A DNA stretch of 64,000 nt from Pelagerythrobacter marinus. GTDB taxonomy: Bacteria > Pseudomonadota > Alphaproteobacteria > Sphingomonadales > Sphingomonadaceae. Made by a program: the position numbers and the translations under genes. The stretch is taken from positions 1-64,000 of the forward strand of contig NZ_WTYO01000008.1 in the NCBI RefSeq assembly GCF_009827515.1, given 5' to 3'. The notes beneath the pieces were generated by a model. That model ran no database searches and was not told the origin of the DNA. It saw nothing but the letters and a program-made list of their open reading frames with translations. The first letter of the stretch is position 1. Every line of letters starts with the position of its first letter. Below are positions 56,125-63,648 of this stretch, one piece after another.

Positions 56125-57681
56125 TCAGCCGATCCAGCCCAGCGCCATTGCCCCCCAGGCCGTGCCGCCGCCGATCAGCGCGGCCAGCAGGTAGCCGGGC
56201 CAGCCGCGCCGCTTGCGCTCGCGCCGCTGCCACATCAGTTCGACCGGCGGCAGGGGCGGCGGCTCGGGCGCGCCACCGCGCGGGGGGTAGCGGTCCTCGA
56301 TCCGCCGCACGAGGTCGGGGATGCGCAGCAGGGTCGCGGTGTCTTCGCGGATCCGGTCGGCCAGCGCCGCCTCCGGCCCCAGCTCGTCGCGGATCCAGCT
56401 GCGCACGAAGGGGGCGGAAACGTCCCACATGTTGATTTCGGGGTGGAGCTGGGTCGCGATCCCTTCGACCATGACCATCGTCTTCTGCAGCAGCAGCAGG
56501 TGCGGCTGGGTCTGCATGTCGAAATCGCGGGTGATCGCGAACAGCCCGTCGAGCATCTGCCCGACCGACAGCTCGCTGACCGGCTTGCCGCGCATCGGCT
56601 CCCCCACCGCGCGCAGCGCGGTCGCGAACTCGTCCACCGAGTGATAGCTGGGCACGTATTGCGCCTCGAAATGGATCTCGGCCACGCGGCGGTAATTGCC
56701 GGTGGTCAGGCCGTAGAGGATTTCCGCCAGCCACTGGCGCGCCTGCCGGTCGATCCGGCCCATGATCCCGAAATCGATCGCCACGATCGTCCCGTCCCCG
56801 CGCACGAACAGGTTCCCCTGGTGCATGTCGGCGTGGAAGAACCCGGCGCTGATCGCCTGTCGCAGGAAGGCGAGGACCAGCCGGCGGGCGAGGTCGGGCA
56901 GGTCGTGCCCGGCCGCGACCAGGGCATCGCGGTCGGATATCTTGATCCCGTCCACCCATTCGACCGTCATCACCCGGCCATTGGTCCGGTCCCAGTCCAC
57001 TTGCGGGATATGATAGCGTTCGACGCCGTGCATCGCCTCGGCCAGCTCGCTGGCGGAGGCCGCCTCGCGCCGCAGGTCCAGCTCGCGGTTGGTCCAGCGC
57101 TTGAAATTGGCGATCGTCAGGCGCGGGCGCAGCCGGGCCGCCTCGCCGCCCAGCGCCTCGAGATGGGCGGCGGCCCATTCGTACGTCTGGATATCGCGCG
57201 CGAAGCGTTCGCGAATGCCCGGCCGCAGGACCTTGATCGCGACCTGCCGCCCGTCGGTCGTGACCGCGCGGTGGACCTGCGCGATCGAGGCCGCGCCCAC
57301 CGGCACCGGGTCGATCCGTTCGAACAGCGTTTCCACCGGCTGGCCGAAACTGGCCGCGATCGCCTGCTCGATCTCGCCGAAGGGAACCGGCGGCAGGCTG
57401 TCCTGCAGCGCGAGGAGGTTGCGCGCCGCGTCCTCGCCGACGAGGTCGGGGCGGGTGGCGAGCGACTGGCCAAGCTTGATCGCGGCCGGGCCGATCGCGC
57501 TGAAGGCCCCGGCATAGTCGGGCTGTCGCGGCTGGAACGTGCCGAACCGCGCGAGCCGCGCGAGCCGCTTGACCGGGCCGGGGGTGTTGGGATCGTTCTC
57601 GATCCCGCGCAGCGCGCCGTGCCGGGCGAGCGTGCGGCCCCATTTCAGCAGGCGGAAGATATGCGTTGCCGGCTTGGTCAT
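56125..57681 (-). CDS. ubiB: Ubiquinone biosynthesis kinase-like protein UbiB
   Basis: Atypical kinase/ATPase of the ABC1 family supporting ubiquinone synthesis, 518 residues. The KxGQ motif is in AAIKLGQSLATRPDLVGEDAARNLLALQD, the Ala-rich loop GAASIAQVHRA, the invariant Lys in VAIKVLRPGI and the catalytic FHADMHQGNLFV. The DFG equivalent is AIDFGIMGRID. The C-terminus has a basic linker and hydrophobic anchor (RRGWPGYLLAALIGGGTAWGAM). It is in the conserved ubiB-ubiE pair, unlike the island copy at 17547. Confidence 0.95.
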   Translation of the reverse strand: MTKPATHIFRLLKWGRTLARHGALRGIENDPNTPGPVKRLARLARFGTFQPRQPDYAGAFSAIGPAAIKLGQSLATRPDLVGEDAARNLLALQDSLPPVPFGEIEQAIAASFGQPVETLFERIDPVPVGAASIAQVHRAVTTDGRQVAIKVLRPGIRERFARDIQTYEWAAAHLEALGGEAARLRPRLTIANFKRWTNRELDLRREAASASELAEAMHGVERYHIPQVDWDRTNGRVMTVEWVDGIKISDRDALVAAGHDLPDLARRLVLAFLRQAISAGFFHADMHQGNLFVRGDGTIVAIDFGIMGRIDRQARQWLAEILYGLTTGNYRRVAEIHFEAQYVPSYHSVDEFATALRAVGEPMRGKPVSELSVGQMLDGLFAITRDFDMQTQPHLLLLQKTMVMVEGIATQLHPEINMWDVSAPFVRSWIRDELGPEAALADRIREDTATLLRIPDLVRRIEDRYPPRGGAPEPPPLPPVELMWQRRERKRRGWPGYLLAALIGGGTAWGAMALGWIG

Positions 57682-57689
57682 GCGAACCC

Positions 57690-57808
57690 CTCCCTCTCCC
57701 GTTCAGGGGAGGGGGGCGGGGGGAGGGGGACGATGCACGGCGCCGCGCGAGATCCCCCTCTCCCAACCCTCTCCCCCATGGGGGAGAGGGCTATTCCGGC
57801 CGGCCAAC
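57690..57808. repeat. GC-rich intergenic hairpins between ubiB and ubiE
   Basis: A perfect 11-bp inverted repeat CCCTCTCCCCC (57767-57777), loop AT, GGGGGAGAGGG (57780-57790). A second, less regular pair (CCCTCTCCC and GGGGAGGG) lies near 57690-57712. The C/T-rich strand recurs as a motif, which is typical of dispersed BIME-like repeats in this order. It could also attenuate transcription from ubiE into ubiB. Confidence 0.65.
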
Positions 57809-58552
57809 TCACACTTTCCACCCCGAATGGATCGCGACCAGGCCGCCGAGGACCGGCTCCACCCGCGTCTGCGCGAAGCCGGCATCGCGGATCATGCCCT
57901 CGAACTCGGGCATCGTCGGAAAGCGGCGGATCGATTCGACGAGGTAGCGATAGCTGTCTGCGTCGCCGGCGATCGCCTGCCCGATCTGCGGCACGACCTT
58001 GTGCGAATAGAGATCGTAGATCTCGCTGAAACCCGGCCACTGCGTGCTGGAAAACTCCAGGCAGAAGAAACGCCCGCCGTACTTGAGCACGCGGTGCGCC
58101 TCGGCCAGGGCCTTGTCGATCCGGGTCACGTTCCGAATGCCGAAGGCGATCGTATAGGCATCGAACATGGCGCGCGGATAGCCGAGCCGTTCGGCGTCCT
58201 GGCACGACCAGGCGAGGCCGGTGAGGCCGCGTTCGATCGCCCGCTCGATCCCGACGTCGAGCATGTCCTGGTTGATGTCGGCCACCGTCACTTCGGCCCC
58301 GCGGTCGGCCAGGCGGAAGGCGATGTCGCCGGTGCCGCCGGCCATGTCGAGGATCGCCTCGCCCGGCTGCGGCTTCACCCGGCGGACGAAGCGGTCCTTC
58401 CACAAGCGGTGCATCCCGCCCGACATGGCGTCGTTCATCACGTCGTACTTCGCCGCCACGCTGGAAAAGACCGCGCCCACGCGGGCGCTCTTTTCCTCTG
58501 GGGGTACGTCTTCGTAGCCGAAGGAAACCCGCTCGCCATGCAGTTCGCTCAT
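57809..58552 (-). CDS. ubiE: Bifunctional demethylmenaquinone/ubiquinone methyltransferase UbiE
   Basis: SAM-dependent C-methyltransferase of quinone synthesis, 247 residues from ATG 58552. The SAM site is ILDMAGGTGDIAFRLADRG. Family-specific signature pieces are YDVMNDAMSGGMHRLWKDRFV and AFGIRNVTRIDKALAEAHRVLK (ubiE signature 2). The end of the fold, RVEPVLGGLVAIHSGWK, is standard. Divergent from mutM, 56 bases apart. Confidence 0.96.
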   Translation of the reverse strand: MSELHGERVSFGYEDVPPEEKSARVGAVFSSVAAKYDVMNDAMSGGMHRLWKDRFVRRVKPQPGEAILDMAGGTGDIAFRLADRGAEVTVADINQDMLDVGIERAIERGLTGLAWSCQDAERLGYPRAMFDAYTIAFGIRNVTRIDKALAEAHRVLKYGGRFFCLEFSSTQWPGFSEIYDLYSHKVVPQIGQAIAGDADSYRYLVESIRRFPTMPEFEGMIRDAGFAQTRVEPVLGGLVAIHSGWKV

Positions 58553-58608
58553 GCACCGGGCCTTAGGGGGAATTGCCGCTCCGGCAAAGGGTGTTACAGC
58601 ACCGGGCA

Positions 58609-59424
58609 ATGCCCGAATTGCCCGAAGTCGAAACCACCGTGCGGGGGCTCGCCCGCCATCTCGAAGGCGAGCGGATCGTGCGCGTCGCGGTCAACCGGCC
58701 CGACATGCGCCGCCCGTTCCCCCCCGATCTCGCGCAGATGCTCACCGGCGCGCGGGTGACCGGGCTGGGGCGGCGGGCCAAGTTCGGCCTCGTCCATACC
58801 GACCGCGGGCAGACGCTGGTGTTCCACCTGGGGATGAGCGGGCGGTGGCGAATCGACCCGGCGAAGGCGGAGCGGCACGATCACCTCGTGCTCGAGACCG
58901 CCGATCATCGCTTCGCACTCAACGATGCGCGCCGGTTCGGGTGGGTGGACCTGGTCGAGACCGCGGCCCTCGACGAGGCGCCGGCATTCGCCGCGATGGG
59001 GCCCGAGCCGCTCGGCCCCGGCCTGACCGCGCGCCACCTCCGGGCCGCGCTCGCCGGGCGCAGGCAGGCGATCAAGCTCCTCCTGCTCGACCAGCGGATC
59101 GTCGCCGGGCTGGGCAATATCTACGTCTGCGAGGCGCTGTTCCGCGCGCGGATCGATCCGCGCAAGGCCGGCGGGCGGGTGTCGCGCGCGGCGCTGGAAC
59201 GGCTGGTGCCGGCGATCCGCGAGGTGCTCGAACAGGCGATCGCCGACGGGGGATCGAGCCTGCGCGACTATGCCCGGCCCGACGGGGAACTGGGCTATTT
59301 CGCGACCCGCTTCGCCGTCTACGGGCGCGAGGGGGAGCCGTGCCACAGGCGCGACGGCGGGACTGTGCGCCGCCTGGCCCAGGGCGGGCGCAGTACGTGG
59401 TTCTGCCCGCGCTGCCAGCGGTGA
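58609..59424 (+). CDS. mutM: Formamidopyrimidine-DNA glycosylase (Fpg)
   Basis: Bifunctional glycosylase/AP-lyase that removes 8-oxoguanine, 271 residues. The catalytic N-terminus is MPELPEVETTVRGL (Pro1 nucleophile, Glu2). The conserved Lys region is HLGMSGRW, the H2TH region LLDQRIVAGLGNIYVCEALFRARIDP, and the zinc finger closes the protein with PCHRR and FCPRCQ. ATG 58609 must be used because Pro has to be the first residue. Adjacent to rpsT and dnaA as in other sphingomonads. Confidence 0.97.
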   Translation: MPELPEVETTVRGLARHLEGERIVRVAVNRPDMRRPFPPDLAQMLTGARVTGLGRRAKFGLVHTDRGQTLVFHLGMSGRWRIDPAKAERHDHLVLETADHRFALNDARRFGWVDLVETAALDEAPAFAAMGPEPLGPGLTARHLRAALAGRRQAIKLLLLDQRIVAGLGNIYVCEALFRARIDPRKAGGRVSRAALERLVPAIREVLEQAIADGGSSLRDYARPDGELGYFATRFAVYGREGEPCHRRDGGTVRRLAQGGRSTWFCPRCQR

Positions 59425-59553
59425 CGGGTGTGCTTGACGATTCGCGTCCCCGCCGCTAAGGCGCGCGCTTTCCGGCGGGCGAACCGCCGCTTTGCCGCAC
59501 GATTATTCGAAGGAATCCGGCTTCCGCAAGCGGGGCCCGAGACAAGGACGAAC

Positions 59554-59814
59554 ATGGCCAACACGCCACAAGCCAAGAAGCGTATCCGCCGCAACGAACG
59601 CCGCGCCCAGATCAACGGCGCGCGCATGAGCCGCATCCGCAACTTCGTGAAGAAGGCCGAGGCCGCGATCGAAGGCGGCGACAAGCAGGCCGCCGCCGAC
59701 GCGCTGCGCGCCGCGCAGCCCGAACTGGCCCGCGGCGTCGCCCGCGGCGTGATCCACAAGAACACCGCGGCGCGCAAGCTGTCGCGTCTGTCCAAGCGGG
59801 TCGCGGCGCTCTGA
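59554..59814 (+). CDS. rpsT: 30S ribosomal protein S20
   Basis: 86-residue basic helical protein: [39 protein letters not shown] and [22 protein letters not shown] are the S20 signatures. ATG 59554 is the family start; the upstream frame is not coding. Two hairpins follow before dnaA. Confidence 0.97.
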   Translation: MANTPQAKKRIRRNERRAQINGARMSRIRNFVKKAEAAIEGGDKQAAADALRAAQPELARGVARGVIHKNTAARKLSRLSKRVAAL

Positions 59815-59821
59815 TTCGCCG

Positions 59822-59888
59822 TGCCCCGCCCGGGGCATGACAGTCTGAAGACGGTAACGGGGCTGGCGCGCTGAGCGCCGGCCCCGTT
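59822..59888 (+). terminator. Hairpins after rpsT
   Basis: A first short hairpin TGCCCCG-CC-CGGGGCA is at 59822-59837, directly after the stop codon. The main one is AACGGGGC (59856-59863) with GCCCCGTT (59881-59888), plus inner GGCGC/GCGCC around the loop GCTGA. TCGTT follows. The second has the strength of an intrinsic terminator. Confidence 0.75.
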
Positions 59889-60294
59889 TCGTTACAGAAC
59901 GAAGACAGCCGGCCGCTGCGAAACCCGCAGAAGTGCGCGATTCGCCGGGCTGCCGGACGGGTTATCGCGATAAATCAGTGATTTGAACGGAGGGCTGCGG
60001 CCTAGGCCCGAGTCAACTTGTTTATTTCGGATTTTTTGCAGGGCGGCCTCTTGCGACTCAATCGAACCCCTTCAATAAGGGGAACTTCGGCACGGGGCGG
60101 GACAGCTGGTGCCTCTAAAAGCATTGGTCGCATCGCACGCAGCCCGGGATGGAGGTGATTCCGGGCATGGAGAGGCTTTGCCCAATGCGCGTGGGACATG
60201 GCGCCGGCTTGCGGGTCGGGGAACGAAGAGGCGGGTAATGGCGAGCAAGGTCGGCGAAGCGAACGCTCGGGCAGGAAAGGGGCAAGAGGAATCG
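59889..60294. promoter_or_regulatory. dnaA leader region
   Basis: About 400 bases between the rpsT terminator and dnaA. It is AT-richer than the core near 60010-60090. It contains a perfect 12-bp palindrome TTATCGCGATAA at 59962-59973 and a T run at 60034-60040. No exact DnaA box (TTATCCACA) was found, so an origin is not supported; the palindrome may be a promoter element or protein site. In-frame ATG codons at 60109 and 60238 lie in this region. Confidence 0.5.
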
Positions 60295-61704
60295 ATGGAG
60301 GACCTGGAGGCAGTGAACCTGGCGGCGGATTGGTCGGACATCAGCCAGGGCCTGCGAAAGGATCTCGGTCACCAGCTCCATAGCCAGTGGATCAAGCCGA
60401 TCCAGCTCGGCGGCTTCTGCAAGGATACCGGCACGCTCGATCTCTACCTGCCGACCGAATTTTCCGCCAACTGGGTCCAGGACCGCTTCGCCGACCGGCT
60501 CTCGCTGGCATGGAAGATCGCGCGCAGCGAAGTGCGCAACGTGCGCATCTCGGTCCACCCGGGCCGGCGCAAGCTGCCCGAGCTGAGCCTGGGGGGCGAC
60601 AGCCACCGCCCGGCCAACGATGCCGATTCCTCGATGATCGCGGTCGCCGCCGGCACGATCGGCGAACAGGGCTTCACGTCCTCGGTCGGGCTCGACCCCT
60701 CGCTGACGTTCGCCGCCTTCGTCACCGGCGAATCGAACGTGCTCGCCTGCAACGCGGCGCAGCGCATGGCGGCGAGCGAGAAGCCGCAGTTCTCCCCCCT
60801 CTACCTCAAGGCCGCGACCGGGCAGGGCAAGACGCACCTGCTCCACGCGATCGGCCATGCCTACCTGTCGAACCACCCGCGCGCGCGGATCTTCTACTGC
60901 AGCGCCGAGCGCTTCATGGTCGAGTTCGTCCAAGCGCTGAAACAGAACCAGATGATCGAGTTCAAGGCGCGCCTGCGCAGCTTCGACCTGCTGCTGGTGG
61001 ACGATATCCAGTTCATCATCGGCAAGGCCAGCGCGCAGGAAGAACTGCTCTACACGATCGACGCGCTGCTGGCCGAAGGCAAGCGGCTGGTCTTCGCCGC
61101 CGACCGCGCGCCGCAGGCATTGGACGGGGTCGAACCGCGCCTGCTCTCGCGCCTGTCGATGGGCCTCGTCGCCGATATCGCGCCGGCCGACATCGAGCTG
61201 CGCCGCTCGATCCTCGAATCGAAGCTGACTCGCTTCGCCCCGCTCTCGGTGCCCGAGGACGTGATCGATTTCCTCGCCCGCACGATCACGCGCAACGTGC
61301 GCGAACTGGTCGGCGGGCTGAACAAGCTGATCGCCTATGCCCAGCTCACCGGGCAGGAAGTCTCGCTGCAGCTCGCCGAGGAGCAGCTGACCGACATCCT
61401 CTCGGCCAATCGCCGGCGCATCACGATCGACGAGATCCAGCGCACCGTGTGCCAGTTCTACCGCATCGACCGCGCCGAAATGTCGAGCAAGCGCCGCGCC
61501 CGCGCGGTCGTGCGTCCGCGCCAGGTGGCGATGTACCTGTCGAAGGTCCTGACGCCGCGCTCCTACCCCGAGATCGGGCGCAAGTTCGGCGGCCGCGACC
61601 ATTCGACCGTGATCCACGCCGTCCGCCTGATCGAGGACCTGCGCCAGCGCGACGCCGACATGGACGGCGACGTGCGCAGCCTGCTGCGGCAGCTGGAGAG
61701 CTAA
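60295..61704 (+). CDS. dnaA: Chromosomal replication initiator DnaA
   Basis: AAA+ initiator that opens oriC and represses its own gene, 469 residues. Domain I starts WSDISQGLRKDLGHQLHSQWIKPIQ. Domain III has Walker A ATGQGKTHLLHAIGHAY and Walker B FDLLLVDDIQFI. The domain IV DNA-binding signature is GRKFGGRDHSTVIHAVRLIE, preceded by the basic loop RPRQVAMYLSKVL. ATG 60295 is preferred for its ribosome site (AAGAGGAA, 5-12 bases upstream). ATG 60238 (488 residues) is possible, since codon use between the two is less GC-biased. Tandem repeats follow downstream. Confidence 0.95.
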   Translation: MEDLEAVNLAADWSDISQGLRKDLGHQLHSQWIKPIQLGGFCKDTGTLDLYLPTEFSANWVQDRFADRLSLAWKIARSEVRNVRISVHPGRRKLPELSLGGDSHRPANDADSSMIAVAAGTIGEQGFTSSVGLDPSLTFAAFVTGESNVLACNAAQRMAASEKPQFSPLYLKAATGQGKTHLLHAIGHAYLSNHPRARIFYCSAERFMVEFVQALKQNQMIEFKARLRSFDLLLVDDIQFIIGKASAQEELLYTIDALLAEGKRLVFAADRAPQALDGVEPRLLSRLSMGLVADIAPADIELRRSILESKLTRFAPLSVPEDVIDFLARTITRNVRELVGGLNKLIAYAQLTGQEVSLQLAEEQLTDILSANRRRITIDEIQRTVCQFYRIDRAEMSSKRRARAVVRPRQVAMYLSKVLTPRSYPEIGRKFGGRDHSTVIHAVRLIEDLRQRDADMDGDVRSLLRQLES

Positions 61705-61724
61705 GGGGTTTTTCTTGTGTTTTC

Positions 61725-61744
61725 GAGCGGCCATCCGGCCGCTC
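61725..61744 (+). terminator. Hairpin after dnaA
   Basis: Perfect 8-bp stem GAGCGGCC, loop ATCC, GGCCGCTC, 21 bases after the dnaA stop. A T-rich stretch (GGGGTTTTTCTTGTGTTTTC) lies before it rather than after, so termination strength is uncertain. A second hairpin CGGTCCGC-TGATC-GCGGACCG follows at about 61751-61771. Confidence 0.55.
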
Positions 61745-61805
61745 GTCCTCGCGGTCCGCTGATCGCGGACCGAACCCGTCCACGCCAGCACCGCATCGCG
61801 ATGGC

Positions 61806-62392
61806 TCGGTCGGCGATCAGCCGACCGCAAGCGCGACCGCGCGCCCGCAGCGACCGAAGGGAGCGAGGATAGCCAAGGCCGCGGACGCGGCCGCCGGCGC
61901 CTGAGGCCCAACAAAAAACTTCCCCCAGCCCTCGCTGAGACGGTTAGGGCGGGAACGGATTCGGTCGGCGATCAGCCGACCGCAAGCGCGACCGCGCGCC
62001 CGCAGCGACCGAAGGGAGCGAGGATAGCCAAGGCCGCGGATGCGGCCGCCGGCGCCTGAGGCCCAACAAAAAACTCCCCCCAACAGCCCTCGCGACACGG
62101 TGTTGGCCGGGAACGGATCGGTCGGCGCCCAGCCGACCGCAAGCGCGACCGCGCGCCCGCAGCGACCGAAGGGAGCGAGGATAGCCAAGGCCGCGGACGC
62201 GGCCGCCGGCGCCTGAGGCCCCAACAAAAACTCCCCCCACAGCCCTCGCGACGCGGTTACGGCGGGAACCGATCGGTCGGCGCCCAGCCGACCGCAAGCG
62301 CGACCGCGCGCCCGCAGCGACCGAAGGGAGCGAGGATAGCCAAGGCCGCGGATGCGGCCGCCGGCGCCTGAGGCACCAACAAAAACCCCCCC
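61806..62392. repeat. Four tandem 155-157 bp repeats downstream of dnaA
   Basis: Units begin with TCGGTCGGCG at 61806, 61961, 62118 and 62273, spaced 155, 157 and 155 bases. Each contains a hairpin GGTCGGC-(5 nt)-GCCGACC, a shared 90-base block (AAGCGCGACCGCGCGCCCGC through GGCGCCTGAGG), and an A-rich tract (CAACAAAAAC) followed by a C run. Copies differ by single bases and small indels. The period is not a multiple of three, so the long minus-strand frames across it are not real genes. The array fills the gap between dnaA and the moeB-like gene. Confidence 0.9.
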
Positions 62393-62429
62393 GCTTGAGA
62401 GCGGGGCCAAAGAGTGCCAACAGCCCTTC

Positions 62430-63239
62430 ATGGCCCTGCCCCCCGACCGCATCGACCGCTTCGCGCGCCACATCGTCCTGCCCGAGATCGGGGGCGCGGG
62501 GCAGGTCGCGCTGGCCGAGCGGCACGTCGCGCTGGTCGGGCTGGGCGGGATCGGAAGTCCGGCGCTGCAATATCTCGCGGGCGCCGGGATCGGGCGCTTC
62601 ACCCTGATCGACGACGGCCGGGTCGAGCTGTCCAACCTCCAGCGCCAGACGATCTATGCCGAGCGCGACGTGGGCCACGGCAAGGCCGTGTCGGCGCGGC
62701 GCTGGCTGGCCAATTTCGACCAGGCGATCGCGGTCGAGCTGGCCGACCGCCGGGTCGGGGCGGACACGGCCCGCGCGGCGATCGCCGGGGCGGACCTGGT
62801 GCTCGACGGGACCGACAACTTCGCCACCCGGCTGGCGATTTCCGACGCCTGCGTGGCGAGCGGCATTCCCCTGCTCTCGGCCGCGGTGGGCCGGTTCCAG
62901 GGGCAGGTCGGCGCCTTCGCCGGGCACTTGCCGGGCGAGGCCTGCTATCGCTGCTACGTCGGCGATGCCTTCGATGCCGACGATTGCGACACTTGCGCCG
63001 AAGACGGGATGCTGGGCGCCATGTCGGGCTGGACCGGCACGTTCGCGGCCATGCAGGCGGTGCGCGTCCTGCTCGATGGCAAGTCCGCCTTCGGCGATCC
63101 GCAGTGGGGCCGCCTGCACCTTCTCGACGGCCTCAAGCCCGCAATGCGCACCTTGCGGATCGCGAAGGACCCGGCGTGCCGAGGCTGCGGTTCTGCCGGA
63201 AAAGCGTCCGATGATGGATCCCCGCCTTCGCGGGGATGA
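62430..63239 (+). CDS. MoeB/ThiF-family adenylyltransferase
   Basis: E1-like enzyme that adenylates the C-terminus of a ubiquitin-fold sulfur carrier (MoaD or ThiS), 269 residues. The ATP-binding motif is VALVGLGGIGSPALQYLAGAGIG, followed by RVELSNLQRQTIYAERDVGHGKA and DNFATRLAISDACVA. Zinc-type Cys pairs are CYRC and CRGC, and the catalytic-Cys segment is CDTCAEDGMLGAM. No rhodanese domain, so it is a MoeB/ThiF/HesA rather than MOCS3 type. ATG 62430 is chosen. The final residues SDDGSPPSRG and the stop are encoded by a hairpin repeat that overlaps the 3' end. Confidence 0.9.
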   Translation: MALPPDRIDRFARHIVLPEIGGAGQVALAERHVALVGLGGIGSPALQYLAGAGIGRFTLIDDGRVELSNLQRQTIYAERDVGHGKAVSARRWLANFDQAIAVELADRRVGADTARAAIAGADLVLDGTDNFATRLAISDACVASGIPLLSAAVGRFQGQVGAFAGHLPGEACYRCYVGDAFDADDCDTCAEDGMLGAMSGWTGTFAAMQAVRVLLDGKSAFGDPQWGRLHLLDGLKPAMRTLRIAKDPACRGCGSAGKASDDGSPPSRG

Positions 63240-63240
63240 C
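63215..63240 (+). repeat. REP-like hairpin S1
   Basis: 26 bases: TGG, ATCCCCGC, loop CTTC, GCGGGGAT, GAC, a perfect 8-bp stem. It forms the last codons and stop of the moeB-like gene and has the same TGG...GAC frame as R1-R3 with a different stem. Confidence 0.88.
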
Positions 63241-63255
63241 AACAAGAGCAGCAGT

Positions 63256-63281
63256 GTCATTCCCGCGAATGCGGGAATCCA
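63256..63281 (-). repeat. REP-like hairpin S2, inverted copy
   Basis: Plus strand: GTC, ATTCCCGC, loop GAAT, GCGGGAAT, CCA, a perfect 8-bp stem. It is inverted relative to S1, 15 bases away, and lies just past the 3' end of the second GIY-YIG gene. Confidence 0.88.
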
Positions 63282-63302
63282 TGGCCCGCCCTGCCGATCG
63301 GT

Positions 63303-63602
63303 TCAGCGGTTCAGGTCATGCCAAAGATCGCGCCAGTCCGGATTGCCAGCCTCGATCAGCGCGATCTTCCACGCACGGCGCCATTTCTTCAGCGCCTTCT
63401 CGCGCGCAATGGCCTCATGAATATCGCCGAACGGTTCGAGATGGACCGGTCGCCTCACCCCGTATTGCCGCGTGAAGCCGGGAACCCTGCCGTTCCGGTG
63501 CTCCTCGATCCGTTCGGCAAGGCGGGACGTGAGGCCGATGTAGAGCGTGCCGCGCTTCTGACTCGCAAGGATGTAGACCCAGCAATATGGCTCGTCGGTC
63601 AT
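63303..63602 (-). CDS. Single-domain GIY-YIG (URI-type) endonuclease, copy 2
   Basis: A 99-residue minimal GIY-YIG nuclease. CWVYILASQKRGTLYIGLTS carries the VYI...YIG halves. The catalytic Arg lies in LAERIEEHRNG, and the Glu in EAIAREKALKKWRR. It is homologous along its length to the protein at 40546-40881 and shares WKIALIEAGNPDWRDL. ATG 63602 is four bases from hairpin S3, so the promoter and leader lie in or beyond the repeat. It sits between the moeB-like gene and the sirtuin gene, again next to an inverted hairpin pair. Confidence 0.86.
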   Translation of the reverse strand: MTDEPYCWVYILASQKRGTLYIGLTSRLAERIEEHRNGRVPGFTRQYGVRRPVHLEPFGDIHEAIAREKALKKWRRAWKIALIEAGNPDWRDLWHDLNR

Positions 63603-63606
63603 GCCG

Positions 63607-63632
63607 TGGGGCCCCGCCTTCGTGGGGATGAC
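63607..63632 (+). repeat. REP-like hairpin S3, degenerate
   Basis: TGG, GGCCCCGC, loop CTTC, GTGGGGAT, GAC. The outer stem pairs are lost by substitution, but the conserved TGG/GAC borders and the loop identify it as the same type as S1. It lies just upstream of the GIY-YIG start. Confidence 0.7.
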
Positions 63633-63648
63633 AGGGGCTGGCGGGATC

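Noticed and set aside
59889-60294. Chromosomal origin beside dnaA
   Set aside because: No TTATCCACA-type DnaA boxes or clustered AT-rich 13-mers were found; only one unrelated palindrome.
61817-63260. Long minus-strand open frames (272 and 438 codons) across the repeats and the moeB-like gene
   Set aside because: They read through the 155-bp tandem repeats and antisense to the moeB-like gene; the repeat period is not a multiple of three and no family motif appears.
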